Part shown: in pieces, positions 52,921 to 64,000 of the stretch
Layout of the letters: every line of letters begins with the position of its first letter
Position numbering within the stretch: the stretch's first letter is position 1
Assembly (NCBI GenBank): GCA_020726505.1
Contig: JAHLEZ010000011.1
Span: forward strand, 2,418,001 to 2,482,000
Length of the DNA stretch: 64,000 nt
DNA from: Leptodontidium sp. MPI-SDFR-AT-0119
Taxonomy: Eukaryota; Ascomycota; Leotiomycetes; Helotiales; Leptodontidiaceae
Reading direction: 5' to 3'
The notes under the pieces: model-generated
The model's database searches: none
The model's input: only the letters and a program-made list of their open reading frames with translations
What the model was told of the DNA's origin: nothing
Made by a program: the position numbers and the translations under genes

Positions 52921-53568
52921 GATATTTGCATTCAATTATTTGTTTCCCTGGTCTTCTGCGCCGTGTTGGATGTGTGAGTAATGACTTTGAACGTGGGAAA
53001 TTGGATTCGGATTAGACTTTGATGAGGATATCCTGATCTAGGCCAGCTAGAATATCGTCAGGCTCAGATGATGTGAGACTCGTCATTTTCACTTGCACAA
53101 CTATAGATCCATTCCTTGGCTCTTTTGCGCTCTAGATGAAGTATACTTGATGCTAAAATGGACTGCTTGGGAGGATTGACTGCCAGCGCATCTGATGAGC
53201 GCCTACAGTACTGAGGGGAATAGCGTGGATTAGCCGAAGGCGCTAGGGTTCTGGCTTCTACCCAAGAGAGCTCTCTTGTATCATGCCTCATAAAAAAAAG
53301 ACTCTACTGGTTCTCTACCTCTCCCTGGTTGTCCGTCCTACACTACAGAGTACGAGAACATGAGACGTGGATCTAGTATGCAACAAGATTGAGGACCCCA
53401 ATCGGGAAATTTTGTCAGCTTCTTTAGTTTCTCGAGGCATCTCAAGGAACGAGATTGTTTCGAGCCAATTCTGCTCCCAACGTGTAGAACGTGTGAGTCT
53501 CTCCATTTTCGGTGCTTGTTGAACTCCCTGATGTAGACATTTACGCCTCATAATTCTTCTCGTTCGTG
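52921..53568. other. Convergent 3' region, 648 bp
   Basis: Between the xylanase and MetE-like genes. Nothing distinctive. Confidence 0.5.
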
Positions 53569-54910
53569 TTACGCCTGACCAGGCCAGACATCATCAGCAA
53601 TAGCCCGGACCAGAGCTAGCTTATTCTTCATATCATCCCACTCCAGTAGATTTCCTTCCTCGTGACTTGCAAAACCGCATTGAGGACTGACACCCATTCG
53701 ATCGAGAGCCTGTTCCCTGGTCTGTCCAGCTCCCTTGGCGATGGAATCCGCAGCAGCGAACAGCTGTTCCTTCATCTTCTCCTTGTCTTCAAGTTCAGGG
53801 AATTTCGAAGTAATGACGCCCAAAATCACATTCTTGTGAGCTGGAAGGTGGAGAAGAGGCTCGAATCCGCCTGCTCTGGGCGTATCATATTCGAGATAGT
53901 AACTGGAGACATTCAAGGTTTGGAAGAGCTTGATCGCGATACGGTCATATCCTCCTTCTGAGAAATGGCGGGAGCCCATGAAGTTTCCTTGTGTTGTTAG
54001 AAGAATTCTAAAAGAATCTAGGAACGCATACCTCGGCAAATGTGAAGACCAAAGTGCATCTTGTCCTTGTGGTTCTCGATGCTGTCATTATAGCACTTGA
54101 TGTATGAATCAAGCAACTCGTCCGGGGTTTTGGTATTCGACTTGTCCTCGGCCCAACCCTTCAACATCTTTTCAGAGCAGAAATCTGACAGTCAGTACCG
54201 TGATTACTTGCGTGGCGGGGTCTTACAAGCAAAATTCGGATCATCAATCTGGACATTCCTGACTCCTGCAGCGTACAAGATATCCAACTCGGCTCTGAAA
54301 GCCTGCGCAATGTCCCAGAAATATTCGGCATCGCTGGCATAGACCTCCTTTGGAAAAGCCTGTCCATCTTTGTACCTCAAGTGGTACCAAGGTGGTGCAA
54401 TCATCGTGAGCTTGATATCCCCCCATCTTTCTTCTGGCACCAATGTCTTCAGGTATTCGAATTGATCGACCAATGTGCTCTTTCCCTTGTGCTTTATCTT
54501 GCCGGTGCATACGCACGACTGTCCAGGCTTATGTCCCTTTTCGAGGAATCCAGCAATGTCAGGGACGTATGGGCGGAAGATCTCGATCGGTGGGTTTCTG
54601 ATCTCAGTCATGCCCTCGAGTTCCTCGAAGAATGTTCCCCAGAACACGGCGCGCCTGTCATGTCAGCATAGTCATCATTGTGTAGGACTGGATAGGCTAA
54701 CCTGTACTCGCCATCCGAGATAGCGCGGAATCCTGCATCAGTTTGCACCTTGACAATCTTATCGATGGACTCGTTCTCGATGGTGGTAAGGTCATCGCGA
54801 CTGAGTTCCTTGGCTTCAAATGCAGCACGCTTTTGCAAGAGGTCTTTTGGCCTAAGAAGAGAGCCCAAATGCTCGGCCCGGAAAGGGGGATTTCGGTGAA
54901 CGTTCGCCAT
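53569..54910 (-). CDS. Short cobalamin-independent methionine synthase (MetE C-terminal)-like methyltransferase
   Basis: Four exons: 54910-54702, 54654-54227, 54184-54032 and 53987-53569; introns of 42-47 bp; 402 residues. Blocks include FRAEHLGSLLRP, AISDGEYRRAVFWGTFFEEL, GVRNVQIDDPNF, then the zinc ligands in HFGLHICRGNFMGSRH, YYLEYDTPRAGGFEPL and GVSPQCGFAS. Only the C-terminal catalytic half of MetE is represented, with no N-terminal folate domain. Full-length MetE has about 765 residues, so this is not the housekeeping Met6. Such short proteins are common in fungi and may move methyl groups from other donors. It is transcribed away from the Zn2Cys6 regulator gene, across 1.15 kb. Confidence 0.9.
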
Positions 54911-56066
54911 CGTTAATTTCTTTACAAGTGTGAGTTTCTAGGAGGGATTCCAATTGAGAAGAAGTCTGAATGAATGCCCCGCCCAGTTAGACCCCGCACT
55001 GCGGAAAACCCCCTAGCCTGCAATGCCCCTGAAGCTATAAGCGGGTACAGGCCGAAGGAATTAACCGATGTTGATATTTACTGAGCCGTCGCTTGTGTTG
55101 AAACATCTTTGCTTTTGATGGAGTGAAGATTCATATGGCTGATTGTTAGCCGGCTCGAAATGGCTGATCTGTAGTATGTTGCGAACTTCGCTCGTAAAGA
55201 AGTATAAAGAAGCCATGGAGGCATGGTCTCGAGGGTTGGAAGGGTCGTGCCAAGATATAATGCGGCCACGGGGGACTATTGAGAAGAGAATATACGACCG
55301 CACTTTTCAGTTACTAGACGGTATCGCAGATGTGTAGGAGATGTGAGTGGTGTGATTGCCGACGAATTTGCTAATGAGCTAGGATAAGTGTCTTGCTTGA
55401 AGAGTGTGGACATGACATGACAACCCACCTAAGGTTACCTACTCGCTAACGAAAGTACTGTAATGACCGGGTTCCGAATTAATTAATTTCTACACTGCAT
55501 GCATGAGTTTACAAGCCCAGCGACTGTGAAAAGTCAACATCGGAGAATAGAGTATTTATTAACCTTATGGCGGGCATCTGCTTCCCTCTGATACATCGAA
55601 ACGAAAAGTAAAGTGAGGCAGCCTTACGGTTCTCCACCGAATGTCAACCGCGCTTTACGCGTCTATCAAATCACGTTACTACCGGCCACCACCTTCCGGG
55701 GGCAATGGAAGCTACCCAATAAACGGGAGGCCTGAGTTTTTGGGTACGTGCATTTCGTGCCAAGGTAGGCGCTTTGCCTTACTTACCTTGGTTGGCTTGG
55801 ACACGGCGGTACTGTGCGGCAATGAGGCTCCCCGCACTTCCGCGATTGCGGGGTACAGACTGTAACTTTCATACTGTGGAGGACTCGAGTACTGACTGGC
55901 CATGGATTGTGGTGTGCTTCATCAACCCAACCCAAATCAACCCAACCTTACTTAGACGTCACTTCTACATCCCCAGCCAGCAAGCCAGCCAGCCTTCAGC
56001 TCGGCTCAGCTCAACTCCATTGTATTCATATATTCATTCATTACATGTCATCCTGGTCCCCAAGAC
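54911..56066. other. Divergent promoter region, 1.15 kb
   Basis: Shared upstream region of the MetE-like gene and the Zn2Cys6 gene. A CCAGCAAGCCAGCCAGC run lies at about 55976-55992, just before the regulator's start, and TTAATTAATT occurs at 55478-55487. No gene supported. Confidence 0.5.
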
Positions 56067-58630
56067 ATGTCGGCGCCAGAAACCACGGGCGGCGGGGACA
56101 ATTCGAAGCACAGGAACAAGCGCGGTCGTCGCGCTTGTCTCAACTGCAGGTAGGTTCGTTGTATTCATCGTTCGATTTGCCTGCCCTAGGTAATAGTATT
56201 TGCGACCAGCCTGTGTGCTGGATGGATGTGCGCGCTACTGGGCTCATCGAACGGACAGCTGCCTCGGAAAGAAATCTTCATCGATCGCTGTAGCTGACGA
56301 ACGAGATGCAGACGCAAGAAAACAAGATGTCCTGGCGAGCTTCCGGCCTGTAGCTTTTGTGTGAGACTGGACCAGCCGTGCCAGTATGCAGAGTCCTCGC
56401 TGGGGAGAAGTCGCCTGTCTTCACGCTCAGGAAGCCATGGCCAGGAGGGGCCCCCGTATGTGAGTTAGCACACACTTACCAGCTTTCCCCCATCGCTGAA
56501 TCGATTTTACTGTAGTGGGATTTGATCGCTAGAGTCGCACAGCTGGAGGAGATGGTGAAAATGCCTGCACAGGCCGAAATGGCGTAAGTGGCATGGAGAA
56601 GCCCTCGTGTGTGGCTGAGGGGATAGTGTTGACATGCAACTGCAGCGAGAAATCTCCCGAGTCACAAAGAAGTCAGCAACAATGCATCGACAACTTCCAT
56701 CCGACAGACTTGTGGGTGCCTACGAGCTCATCAGTCCTGAACCCAAGTCCCTCCGCCCCCTCCCCAGGTAGGAAGGCAACTACAAGCTTGGAAGAGTTGG
56801 TTTATCCAGTTCGTCTCTCGTGTATCATCACTAACACTTCTCAGTATAGACAGGTTCTTCCCTCTGTCTATAGGCCTGATACAAAACGCCATTGATGCCT
56901 ACTTTGTTCATTCGCATAATCAGCCATACTCCTTTTTTTGCGAGTCAAGGTTCAGGCAGCGAGCTATTGATGGAAAAGTTCCCGATCATGTGCTTTACGC
57001 CGTTGTCGCAGCGGCTGCCAAATTCATGGACGATCAATTTTCGAAGACTAATTTTGGTGCTCTTTGTGCCCAGCTGTCGTGGAATCTGCTGTTGAAGCAC
57101 TTACACAGTGACACAGAGGCCGATCTCTACTTCGTCCAAGCAACAACTCTCCTTGCATTATTTGACTTTACAAGTACGCGTCATCGCCCAGATATACATT
57201 TACCATGTCACCAATAAATTTGCTGACATATTTTTACATAGATTCTAAAAGTCGCAGTGCTTGGAAGAAAATTGGAACTGCTGCTCGAATTGCACAAGAC
57301 TTGAAGTTGATGTATGAACCTGATCCATCGGTTCACCTGCAAGAGCAAGAAGAGCAGCGTCGTACCTTCTGGTCGATTTACATGCTTGATGGGTTGAGTA
57401 CTTGCGGTCGGGCAAGACCACCAGCATTCCATGGCCAATACTGCAAAGTCAATCTTCCGTGCACAGAATTGTCGTTCCAGCTAGGCTTATACGAAGGCAC
57501 CCAAAATCTCGATCAAGCCTTGTCAGGGGGGGACGCCACCAATCGAAGAACAGATTTCTCTCCTTTCGCTCGCGTTATCCTCATTGCCACCATTCTGAGT
57601 CGAGCCAGTCAATACCTCATGCAAGATGTCAATTTTCGTACCGAACGGCCACCTTGGAACGGCGAATCCGATCACGCAGCCATTTCATCAAGTCTTTTCA
57701 ATTTTGAATACCAGGTTGAGATACACCGGCCTCTCCACGAAGCTCTCGATATGGATGGCTTTTGCATAGATGGGACTGATAGGCAATCATCAGAGCATAC
57801 AGTATTTTACTATGCGCTATACCACCTTACTCAGTGTATCCTGAATCATCCCTTCCTTTTGCGCTGTCGATTGAGGCCATATTCATCCCGTGTACCACCC
57901 ATATTCACTTCTCGTTCGTTTAAGACGTGTCGGGAACATGCTCAGTCCCTCACATTACTGCTGGAGGATGCACAGCGCCTCGGATGCCGGTTACGCGCTT
58001 CTTTTCTGGGTTACTGTACCTTGGTCGCTGGGACAATCAATTCACTCCACCAATACGACTCGGATTCCAGCATCAGATTACAGTCGAGGGAGGCTCTGGA
58101 GAAGAACATAGTGTTCTTGACGATGCATGCTCGATATTGGAATAATGCCAAAATGATGGTGAGATACATTGTCCTACGTGAATGCAAACGGATTAACCAG
58201 AATATAGCTTGAAGAGTTGCAAAAGTTTGACCAACAGGCAATGAACTTCCAGAGTTTGCTTGTTCCGGAAATTGCCGAGCTCAACTTCAATCCCGACACG
58301 ATTGAGCTGCTATACAACATTGTTGATTACAATATTGTCTCCCGCTTACGTGCCGACTGTGAGGGTTCAATTTCCATGTCCGACGATTCTGAGTTCCGTC
58401 GAGTTGCTGATTCTTTGGGTGATTATTCCGGACAATGGATGCAGGGTTTGGATGGAAGCCAGTCAGCATTTGTGAACGACGGACAGATTCCAGGCAGTCA
58501 GATACCTTGGTTACCAGACCATGACAGCCATTTTATATCGCATTCTCAAACAATGATACCGGAAATCGGAATGCAACCTCAGATCAACCAGAGGGTGCCA
58601 GAAGTAATTTCGGATCAGATACTACTATAG
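56067..58630 (+). CDS. Zn2Cys6 transcription factor with fungal-specific regulatory domain
   Basis: Seven exons: 56067-56149, 56312-56459, 56516-56583, 56646-56767, 56850-57173, 57242-58158 and 58208-58630; 694 residues. The first splice completes the cluster RACLNCRRRKKTRCPGELPA, then CSFCVRLDQPCQY, giving C-x2-C-x6-C-x6-C-x2-C-x6-C spacing. A short linker (LIARVAQLEEMVK) could dimerise. The fungal_trans middle domain shows KVPDHVLYAVVAAAAKFMDD, SAWKKIGTAARIAQDLKLMY and QEEQRRTFWSIYMLDGLSTC. The C-terminal 140 residues are polar and probably activating. Exon 4-5 borders (GTAGGA..TATAG) are the least certain. The gene heads a group with an MFS transporter, hydratase/isomerase and thiolase, so local regulation of that group is a fair guess. 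Confidence 0.9.
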
Positions 58631-59250
58631 AACAAGGAAGCGATTGTATCTGTCAAATTTATATGCATGAGTTCCGCTTCGCGTAGCATAGCCAGTCCCA
58701 TCCAAACATTGCACGTTGAAAATAGCAAGTGCTGACGGCCGAGTGGTCTCTTTTGATTGTTGGCTGCCATTGGTCTGTCAATGCAAAGTTTCCCTTCTAC
58801 AATGCGTTATGAACAACACACGACAAATACACCTTCAGTCGATGCCATTTTGAAAAAGAAAAAAATCCTCGACCACCTTGGAGTCGAGAATTTCAAGCCC
58901 ATGTCGCTACTTTGACTTTCCAGCCTTTCGCTGACGAACTTTTGTGTCCTTCACCACTGCACCAAGACTTCCAACAAAGGGTGAGTGCTGCTCAAGTCCG
59001 AGTTTTATTCTCCCACTATTTTCGATCTCACAACAGAATTGTATTCTCAAATGTTCCATTGATTCATAGGTGCGGTTAAAGAGTGTATGTTTTTATTTTG
59101 CCAAGTTACGTGAGCATTGATACAATTTGGAAAAACATCGTATTTCGATTACTTTGTGCGTGATATCCACGCTACCTAAGAATAGGCAGCTATCCTGAAT
59201 AATACCAGGACAAGTAACTTGATCCGCAAGCGATATTGGTGACCTAATTA
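58631..59250. other. Convergent 3' region, 620 bp
   Basis: Between the regulator and the MFS gene. No feature recognised. Confidence 0.5.
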
Positions 59251-61034
59251 TTACAATGTGTACCTGAAGAACGAGGCGTAGTCCCCCATATGTCTTTCCG
59301 CGAGCTTTTGTTCGCGGGTCATGTCTTCGGGTCGCATATTATGCTCAGCAGCCCAAGCGTCCCGACGAGCATTTTCGGCTTTCAGCCAGAATCGAATGCC
59401 TAGAGAGAGGCAAAATGACAGACTAATCAACGCAATCAGGATAGCATGGCCTTGGATGAAGCTTTGCGTTGGGTTAGCGAAGGATCTATTGATATCAAAA
59501 AGGATGAAAGCTCGGAAGAACTTACCAAGGAGAATCTTTAGGGAGATAAATAAAGGAAGCCAGAATGCCACCGAGATTTCCACTGCCAACGTGCATGGCG
59601 ATGCCAACTCCTCGCTTCAAGCTACCGCCGATATTGTTGCTGTTCCATGTCACCCCCAGAGGAACGCAAGCGAAGATTCCGGAGCAGGCAAAAAAGGTTC
59701 CAGTGTACTGAATAGCAGGCCGATGCGACGAAATCAACATAACCCAGCCGACTAAGGCTGTGGCTGAGAACAGAGCCTGGAAAAGTCCGCGCTGCTTGGT
59801 CTTGTCTGCGATATACCCGGCGCAGATGGTAACAAGACAGCCAACCACATATGGAGGAGCTGACATAAGTTGAGCATGGGTGTTCGAATAGCCCATGTTT
59901 CGAATAATAGTTGGCAAGAAGAAAGAGAATGAATAGACTGGGGTGAAGATGCCGATGGTGCACAGGCAATGGGCCCAGATTTTCCAGTCCCTGAGGGCAT
60001 CCCGGACGTATCTCATATCGAATTCATCAGCCAGTTCGTTTGCGTCGTGGGCGATGCGTCTGCGGATCTCTGCCTTGTCTTCTTCGGTTACAAACCTGGC
60101 TCTTTTTGGCTCTTAGCACATGACAAATTCTCGCCAAAAAGATCATGACTTACTTCTCAGGACTGTCAACAATAACGAAATATGCAAGGACACCAACAAC
60201 GATGGTGATGAGCCCCTCGATGATGAAGATCCATGACCATCCGGCTTTACCTCCGAGTCCCGCCATCTTTCCTATGGCTGCTGCGAGCAGTCCTCCGAAT
60301 GCACCTGCTGCAGTTGCGGCCGAGAAAAAGAATGCGATACGGAATCCGGTTTCGTGCCGTGGATACCAAAGGGTAATATCTTAATAGAAGTTCAGTTAGC
60401 ATGTGGATGAGGAAAACTTCGTGTGGAGGATATGAGTTACTATTGAGAGGGCGGTTGATACTCACAGTAAGCGACACCAGGGAACAATCCACCTTCTGCC
60501 AGGCCAAGAAGTACTCGACAAGCAAGTAGGCCGGCGAAGTTATGTACGAACCCCATACCGATGACAATAGCAGACCAAGCAATCATGATGAATGATAGCC
60601 AGATACTGGGAGTCAAGCGTTTCATCATCATGTTTGAAGGAATTTCGGCAATGATGTACGTCGGGAAGAAAACTGCAAGCGCAGTGTTGTACTGCAGGCT
60701 CTTCGGGTCCATTCCCAAGTCTGTGACAAGCCCAAAGAGGCGCGCATTGCCAATGTTCGTTCGATCGAGGAAGCTCAGCCTATTTCGTGAGTGTTAGTTG
60801 TTGAATTAACAAGCAAGACGCAGCAACAAGGAGTACTGACAGATAGAGAAGAGCGAAGAATGGGAGGAGACGAATATCCAGTTTGCGCAACAGTCTTCTG
60901 GTGGCGGCGGCGTCATATTGCGGAGGTCTAATTTCTCCTACTTGAGGTGAGTCTAGCACCTTTTCACAGTGCACAGTGGGTGGTAAGCTGTCCTTCAAGG
61001 AAGTTCTGACGCTGTCGTTGTTTACGGTATCCAT
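59251..61034 (-). CDS. MFS transporter, anion:cation symporter (allantoate/nicotinate permease) family
   Basis: Five exons: 61034-60841, 60779-60466, 60379-60154, 60095-59526 and 59461-59251; 504 residues. About twelve hydrophobic segments are present. The ACS-family signature LLSFLDRTNIGNARLFG follows the first helix. Others are YIIAEIPSNMMMKRLTPSIW, CRVLLGLAEGGLFPGVAYY, ITLWYPRHETGFRIAFFFSA, SWIFIIEGLITI and FFLPTIIRNMGYSNTHAQLM. All joins restore these motifs; the last (exon 4 to 5) gives SPCFIQGHAILIAL. The family imports organic anions such as allantoate, nicotinate, pantothenate and various carboxylates. The close enoyl-CoA hydratase/isomerase and thiolase suggest a carboxylic acid substrate, by inference. 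Confidence 0.93.
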
Positions 61035-61794
61035 GACGAGGGTTGTCGGTTTGAATTAGATGAATTGTTGACCTGAAAGCAGCTGTCTATTGAGATCGGA
61101 ACCATCAACCAGGGAGCAGAAAAGGTCAATATAAGTACATTTTAAATAGAAATACGCTTCCAACCGAGGTGTCCCAGAAGGACGAGGTAGAACAGTGTGG
61201 AGAAACGTGGAGGCAACCCCATGGGGAGGAGACTGCTTTGAGATTAGTTTCTCATCCCAGAGCTCATGCGGTGTGATTCTGACCCAGAGCAATGGTCAAC
61301 CGCGTGGAATAAGAGAAGAGCCGTGGTCTGATAAGCACATGTGCGGGCTAGAACATACAAACAAAGTACGGGGAGAAGCCAAAAGTTAGGACCATGCAGG
61401 AGACCCGGCTACTCGGAGTGTAAGCTAACCGTGCCCACCTAGCTGCAGTACCAAGACATCAACGCCTCTTCTACTCAGTATTCGGTAATCCCCCTCTCCG
61501 AAGAAGACCACAGCAGGGTGGGAATGAAGTGATCAAGCATGAACGGAAGAACTTTTGTAAACCACTCGCAACTAGCCGAAGCTTGGATTGACCGTACAGT
61601 ACAATGACTTGTTCCTTGCATTTTGGGAGGACGACGGTACATAGCGCAATCCCACACCCGTCAAAGTCCTGGTCCTTTTTGATGTGCATTATGAGTTGGT
61701 ACATTTCGACACCAAAAAGCCAAATCCCCAAGACCATGTAATGGCATCATTCATTTATCGAGAATTGTTTGTTATGAGATAAGCTTGTTTCCAT
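61035..61794. other. Intergenic, 760 bp
   Basis: Promoter of the MFS gene and 3' side of the hydratase/isomerase gene. No feature recognised. Confidence 0.5.
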
Positions 61795-62589
61795 TCATAT
61801 TTTACTCTTCAATCTGCGCTTTTCCTGCTGTTCAATTTTGAAATTCGAAACAGCATCTTGAAACTCCGCAAAGCCATATCTCTCATTGTGAATTACAGTG
61901 CATTCCCTATCATTTGCATCCAAAAGATCCTTTCGAACGGGTGCTTTCATCAACTCCTTGGTAGTACGTAGCGACACAGGAGGAGAGTCTGCAATCTTCT
62001 GTGCGATTTGCATGACTTGGGGCAGAAAGTCCTTCTTTGATAGGACTTTGCTCACCAGCCCAACATCCCGTGCTTCTTGTGCTGTGATCCGATCTCCCGC
62101 AATAAACAATAACGAGGCCCTTTGGTGACCCATGATCTTCGGAAAGGAGACACTGGAGGCACCTTCAGCTGCCATCCCCCACTTGACGAAAGGTGTGAAA
62201 AAGTAAGCATCAGGCACCGCATACACGAGATCGAAGAGTGCAAGACTGCTTGTCCCATAGCCTGCAGCAGGCCCGTTGACTGCGGCTATCAAGATTTTCT
62301 TTGACGTGATGAAAATCCGATTCAGTTCGTGGAAGTCGGAGCCGATTTCGAAAGACATCCCTTCAGTGTCTAGAAGCTCCATTCCAGTGCAGAAGAACCT
62401 CCCTTCCCCAGTAACCACTACCACTCGGATACTTGATTCCCTCTCAATCCATTGCATAGCAGTGACAACGTCTCGGAGAAACTTGGGATGCAGCGAGTTC
62501 CCTGATGACGGACGGTTGTATTTGAGCAGAGCTATGCGATCATTCTGGCAGATTTCCAGCTTTGCGTATTCGAGGACGGGCGGACGCAT
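61795..62589 (-). CDS. Peroxisomal enoyl-CoA hydratase/isomerase
   Basis: Single-exon gene of 264 residues, the usual crotonase size. Visible blocks: LLKYNRPSSGNSLHPKFLRD, VVVTGEGRFFCTGMEL, ILIAAVNGPAAGYGTSSLAL (oxyanion hole) and FVKWGMAAEGASSVSFPKIM. The single glutamate at about 142 in AEGASS corresponds to the catalytic base of delta3,delta2-enoyl-CoA isomerases, and the second hydratase glutamate appears absent. An isomerase or related function is therefore favoured over a plain hydratase. The protein ends in SKI, a variant of the SKL peroxisomal targeting signal. It is divergent from a thiolase gene, and both fit fatty-acid or side-chain beta-oxidation. Confidence 0.9.
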   Translation of the reverse strand: MRPPVLEYAKLEICQNDRIALLKYNRPSSGNSLHPKFLRDVVTAMQWIERESSIRVVVVTGEGRFFCTGMELLDTEGMSFEIGSDFHELNRIFITSKKILIAAVNGPAAGYGTSSLALFDLVYAVPDAYFFTPFVKWGMAAEGASSVSFPKIMGHQRASLLFIAGDRITAQEARDVGLVSKVLSKKDFLPQVMQIAQKIADSPPVSLRTTKELMKAPVRKDLLDANDRECTVIHNERYGFAEFQDAVSNFKIEQQEKRRLKSKI

Positions 62590-63217
62590 GATGGCTTCTA
62601 ATCCAACAACCTCTGAAGCTGAGGACAGTGTTGTTTGTCGAGCACGTTTTATTCGAGGCAGCGGATGGCTATCGATGAGAAGCTTTTAGAACTCTCCTGA
62701 GTAGAGAGAGAACATTTACTGGGAGACAGAAGGCAGGTTTTGGCTAGCTCGTGATTGAATGAGAGGTAGCAAGGTCGTCTTGGCTTCAGCTCTAGAATGG
62801 GAGTAGTCGATTCCCGGCAAAGACTTTCCTGGCTCCAGAGAATCCCACTGTTTTTTGGGGGCTACTGTAAGAGAGCGAAAGAGAGGATTCCGGGTTGTCT
62901 GGATTTGTGTAGTGTTTTCCGATTTTTTGATTATACAATAATTAATAATCCGTGTCGTACCCCACACTCATACACTGGACTGGACTGACTTTCTACGCCC
63001 GGCCCGTCCTTTGCCGGGTTGGGGCTTTTGAACTAGACAACAATCCATGCAGAAGTCTCGAGTCGTTGTCTGACTAGACTGCCTAAAGAGATGAGAGGCC
63101 AAACTTCTACCAGAAGTTCGCTTATTTCTGCCTCCCAAGAACTGTTGTGAAGACCCCGTCTCTGACAGCCAACATTACTTGCAATACCGGCCTTTTAGCG
63201 GGAGAGACTTTCACAAC
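62590..63217. other. Divergent promoter region, 628 bp
   Basis: Between the hydratase/isomerase (minus) and the thiolase (plus); likely shared control region. Beta-oxidation genes in Aspergillus carry FarA/FarB CCGAGG/CCTCGG boxes. I looked for these and did not find a convincing copy. Confidence 0.5.
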
Positions 63218-64000
63218 ATGTCGAACTTTGTAAAGCAATCACCGCCGAAAACCCAGCAAGAATTCCACGATGTTTATATTTTAAGCGCTTCGCGAACACC
63301 AACTACTAAGGTAACACATCCTTATCCACCTAACATAGCTATTCTGATTTTGAGCAGTTCAATGGCTCCTTTGCGTCGATCCCTGCACCGAAACTTGGAG
63401 CAATAGCTATTAAGTCAGCGTTGCACAAGTCTCAAGTGCCGGCAGAGCGAATCGGCGATGTATATATGGGCAACGTCCTTTCGGGGGGCATAGGACAATC
63501 TCCAGCCAAACAAGCATCATTGTTGGCAGGATTATCATCAAGCACCGAGGCTGTCACTGTCAACAAGGTCTGCGCTTCTGGACTGAAAGCGGTCGTGCTT
63601 GCTTCACAAAACATTAGACTCGGTCTCGCAGAAGCACAAATTGCAGGGGGCATGGAGAATATGAGTCGTGTCCCTTACTACGCTGCCCGAGGTAGTGGGA
63701 TGCCATCCTTTGGGCATGTTCAGCTTGAAGACGGCATACTTCGTGACGGAATACTCGATGCTTATAGCCCACTCCTCATGGGGCAATGTGCGGAAGGCAC
63801 GGCTGGCAAGTACCAAATCACCCGTGCTGAACAGGACGCCTACACTCGTCAGTCCTACGACCGCGCTCGCCGGGCTTGGAGCGAGGGAAATTTTGTGGAA
63901 GAAGTCACAGCAGTGACGGTCGGTGGGCGTGGAGGCGACAAGGTTATTACGATCGACGAGGGCTTTCTAGATGCCAACCTGGACAGACTACCGAGCCTTA
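63218..64000 (+). CDS. Acetyl-CoA acetyltransferase (thiolase), 5' part; gene runs off the right edge
   Basis: Exons 63218-63310 and 63358 to the window edge; the intron (47 bp) joins ASRTPTTK to [20 protein letters not shown]. The nucleophilic cysteine is Cys103 in [12 protein letters not shown]. Further blocks are [34 protein letters not shown] and [12 protein letters not shown], all standard for biosynthetic-type thiolases. About 245 residues are seen of an expected 400. The N-terminus ([14 protein letters not shown]) has no PTS2, and whether a PTS1 ends the protein cannot be seen. The enzyme either condenses two acetyl-CoA or cleaves acetoacetyl-CoA; being next to a peroxisomal hydratase/isomerase favours a degradative role. 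Confidence 0.93.

Noticed and set aside
1..64000. CRISPR arrays, prokaryotic operons, rRNA, tRNA or viral genes
   Set aside because: Looked for direct-repeat/spacer patterns, tRNA boxes and viral replicase or integrase motifs; none seen. The gene style is eukaryotic throughout.

Overview
This window is nuclear DNA of a filamentous ascomycete (Pezizomycotina). Genes carry many short GT..AG introns, mostly 42-94 bp. Families are typical of this group: Zn2Cys6 and C2H2 regulators, a CFEM/Pth11-type receptor, GPI-anchored GH17 and GH76 wall enzymes, ERG4, and remnants of a fungal STAND-type gene. A leotiomycete (Helotiales-like) origin is my inference from overall gene style and was not tested. 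I see no rRNA, tRNA, CRISPR array, intact transposon or virus.

Layout. 1-6670: the N-terminal part of a C2H2 regulator running off the left edge, then four small catabolic-type genes (carboxymuconolactone decarboxylase, 3-hydroxyisobutyrate dehydrogenase-like, metallo-beta-lactamase lactonase-like, double-domain carboxymuconolactone decarboxylase). 7865-19309: a cysteine-rich single-pass membrane protein, then housekeeping genes for an RNF10/Mag2-type RING protein, a Ubp3/USP10-type deubiquitinase and ERG4 sterol reductase. 21532-27216: an accessory-looking stretch with an unknown type II membrane protein, two same-strand fragments of STAND/ankyrin-like sequence, and between them an unusual intact gene fusing an HD-domain nucleotidase to an adenylate-kinase-like P-loop kinase. 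28760-33187: two secreted GPI-type wall enzymes (EglC-like GH17, Dfg5/Dcw1-like GH76). 34976-42226: DUF1365 protein, MBF1, CDT1 and two tandem F-box-like proteins. 43660-50912: CFEM/Pth11-type receptor, a short-chain dehydrogenase relic, 5-hydroxyisourate hydrolase with a textbook PTS2, an unknown small Ser-rich protein and a RanBP2-type zinc-finger protein. 51621-64000: a GH10 xylanase with a GPI-type tail, a short MetE-like methyltransferase, a Zn2Cys6 regulator, an allantoate-permease-type MFS transporter, a peroxisomal (SKI-ending) enoyl-CoA hydratase/isomerase and the start of a divergent thiolase.

Working together. Two groups look like catabolic neighbourhoods: 2071-6670 (ring-cleavage or lactone-type chemistry) and 56067-64000 (regulator, importer, hydratase/isomerase and thiolase). 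Intron borders were chosen by hand from GT/AG sites, reading-frame continuity and family motifs. They are good models but lack transcript support. The best candidates for undescribed biology are the HD-kinase fusion with its setting, and the two catabolic neighbourhoods.
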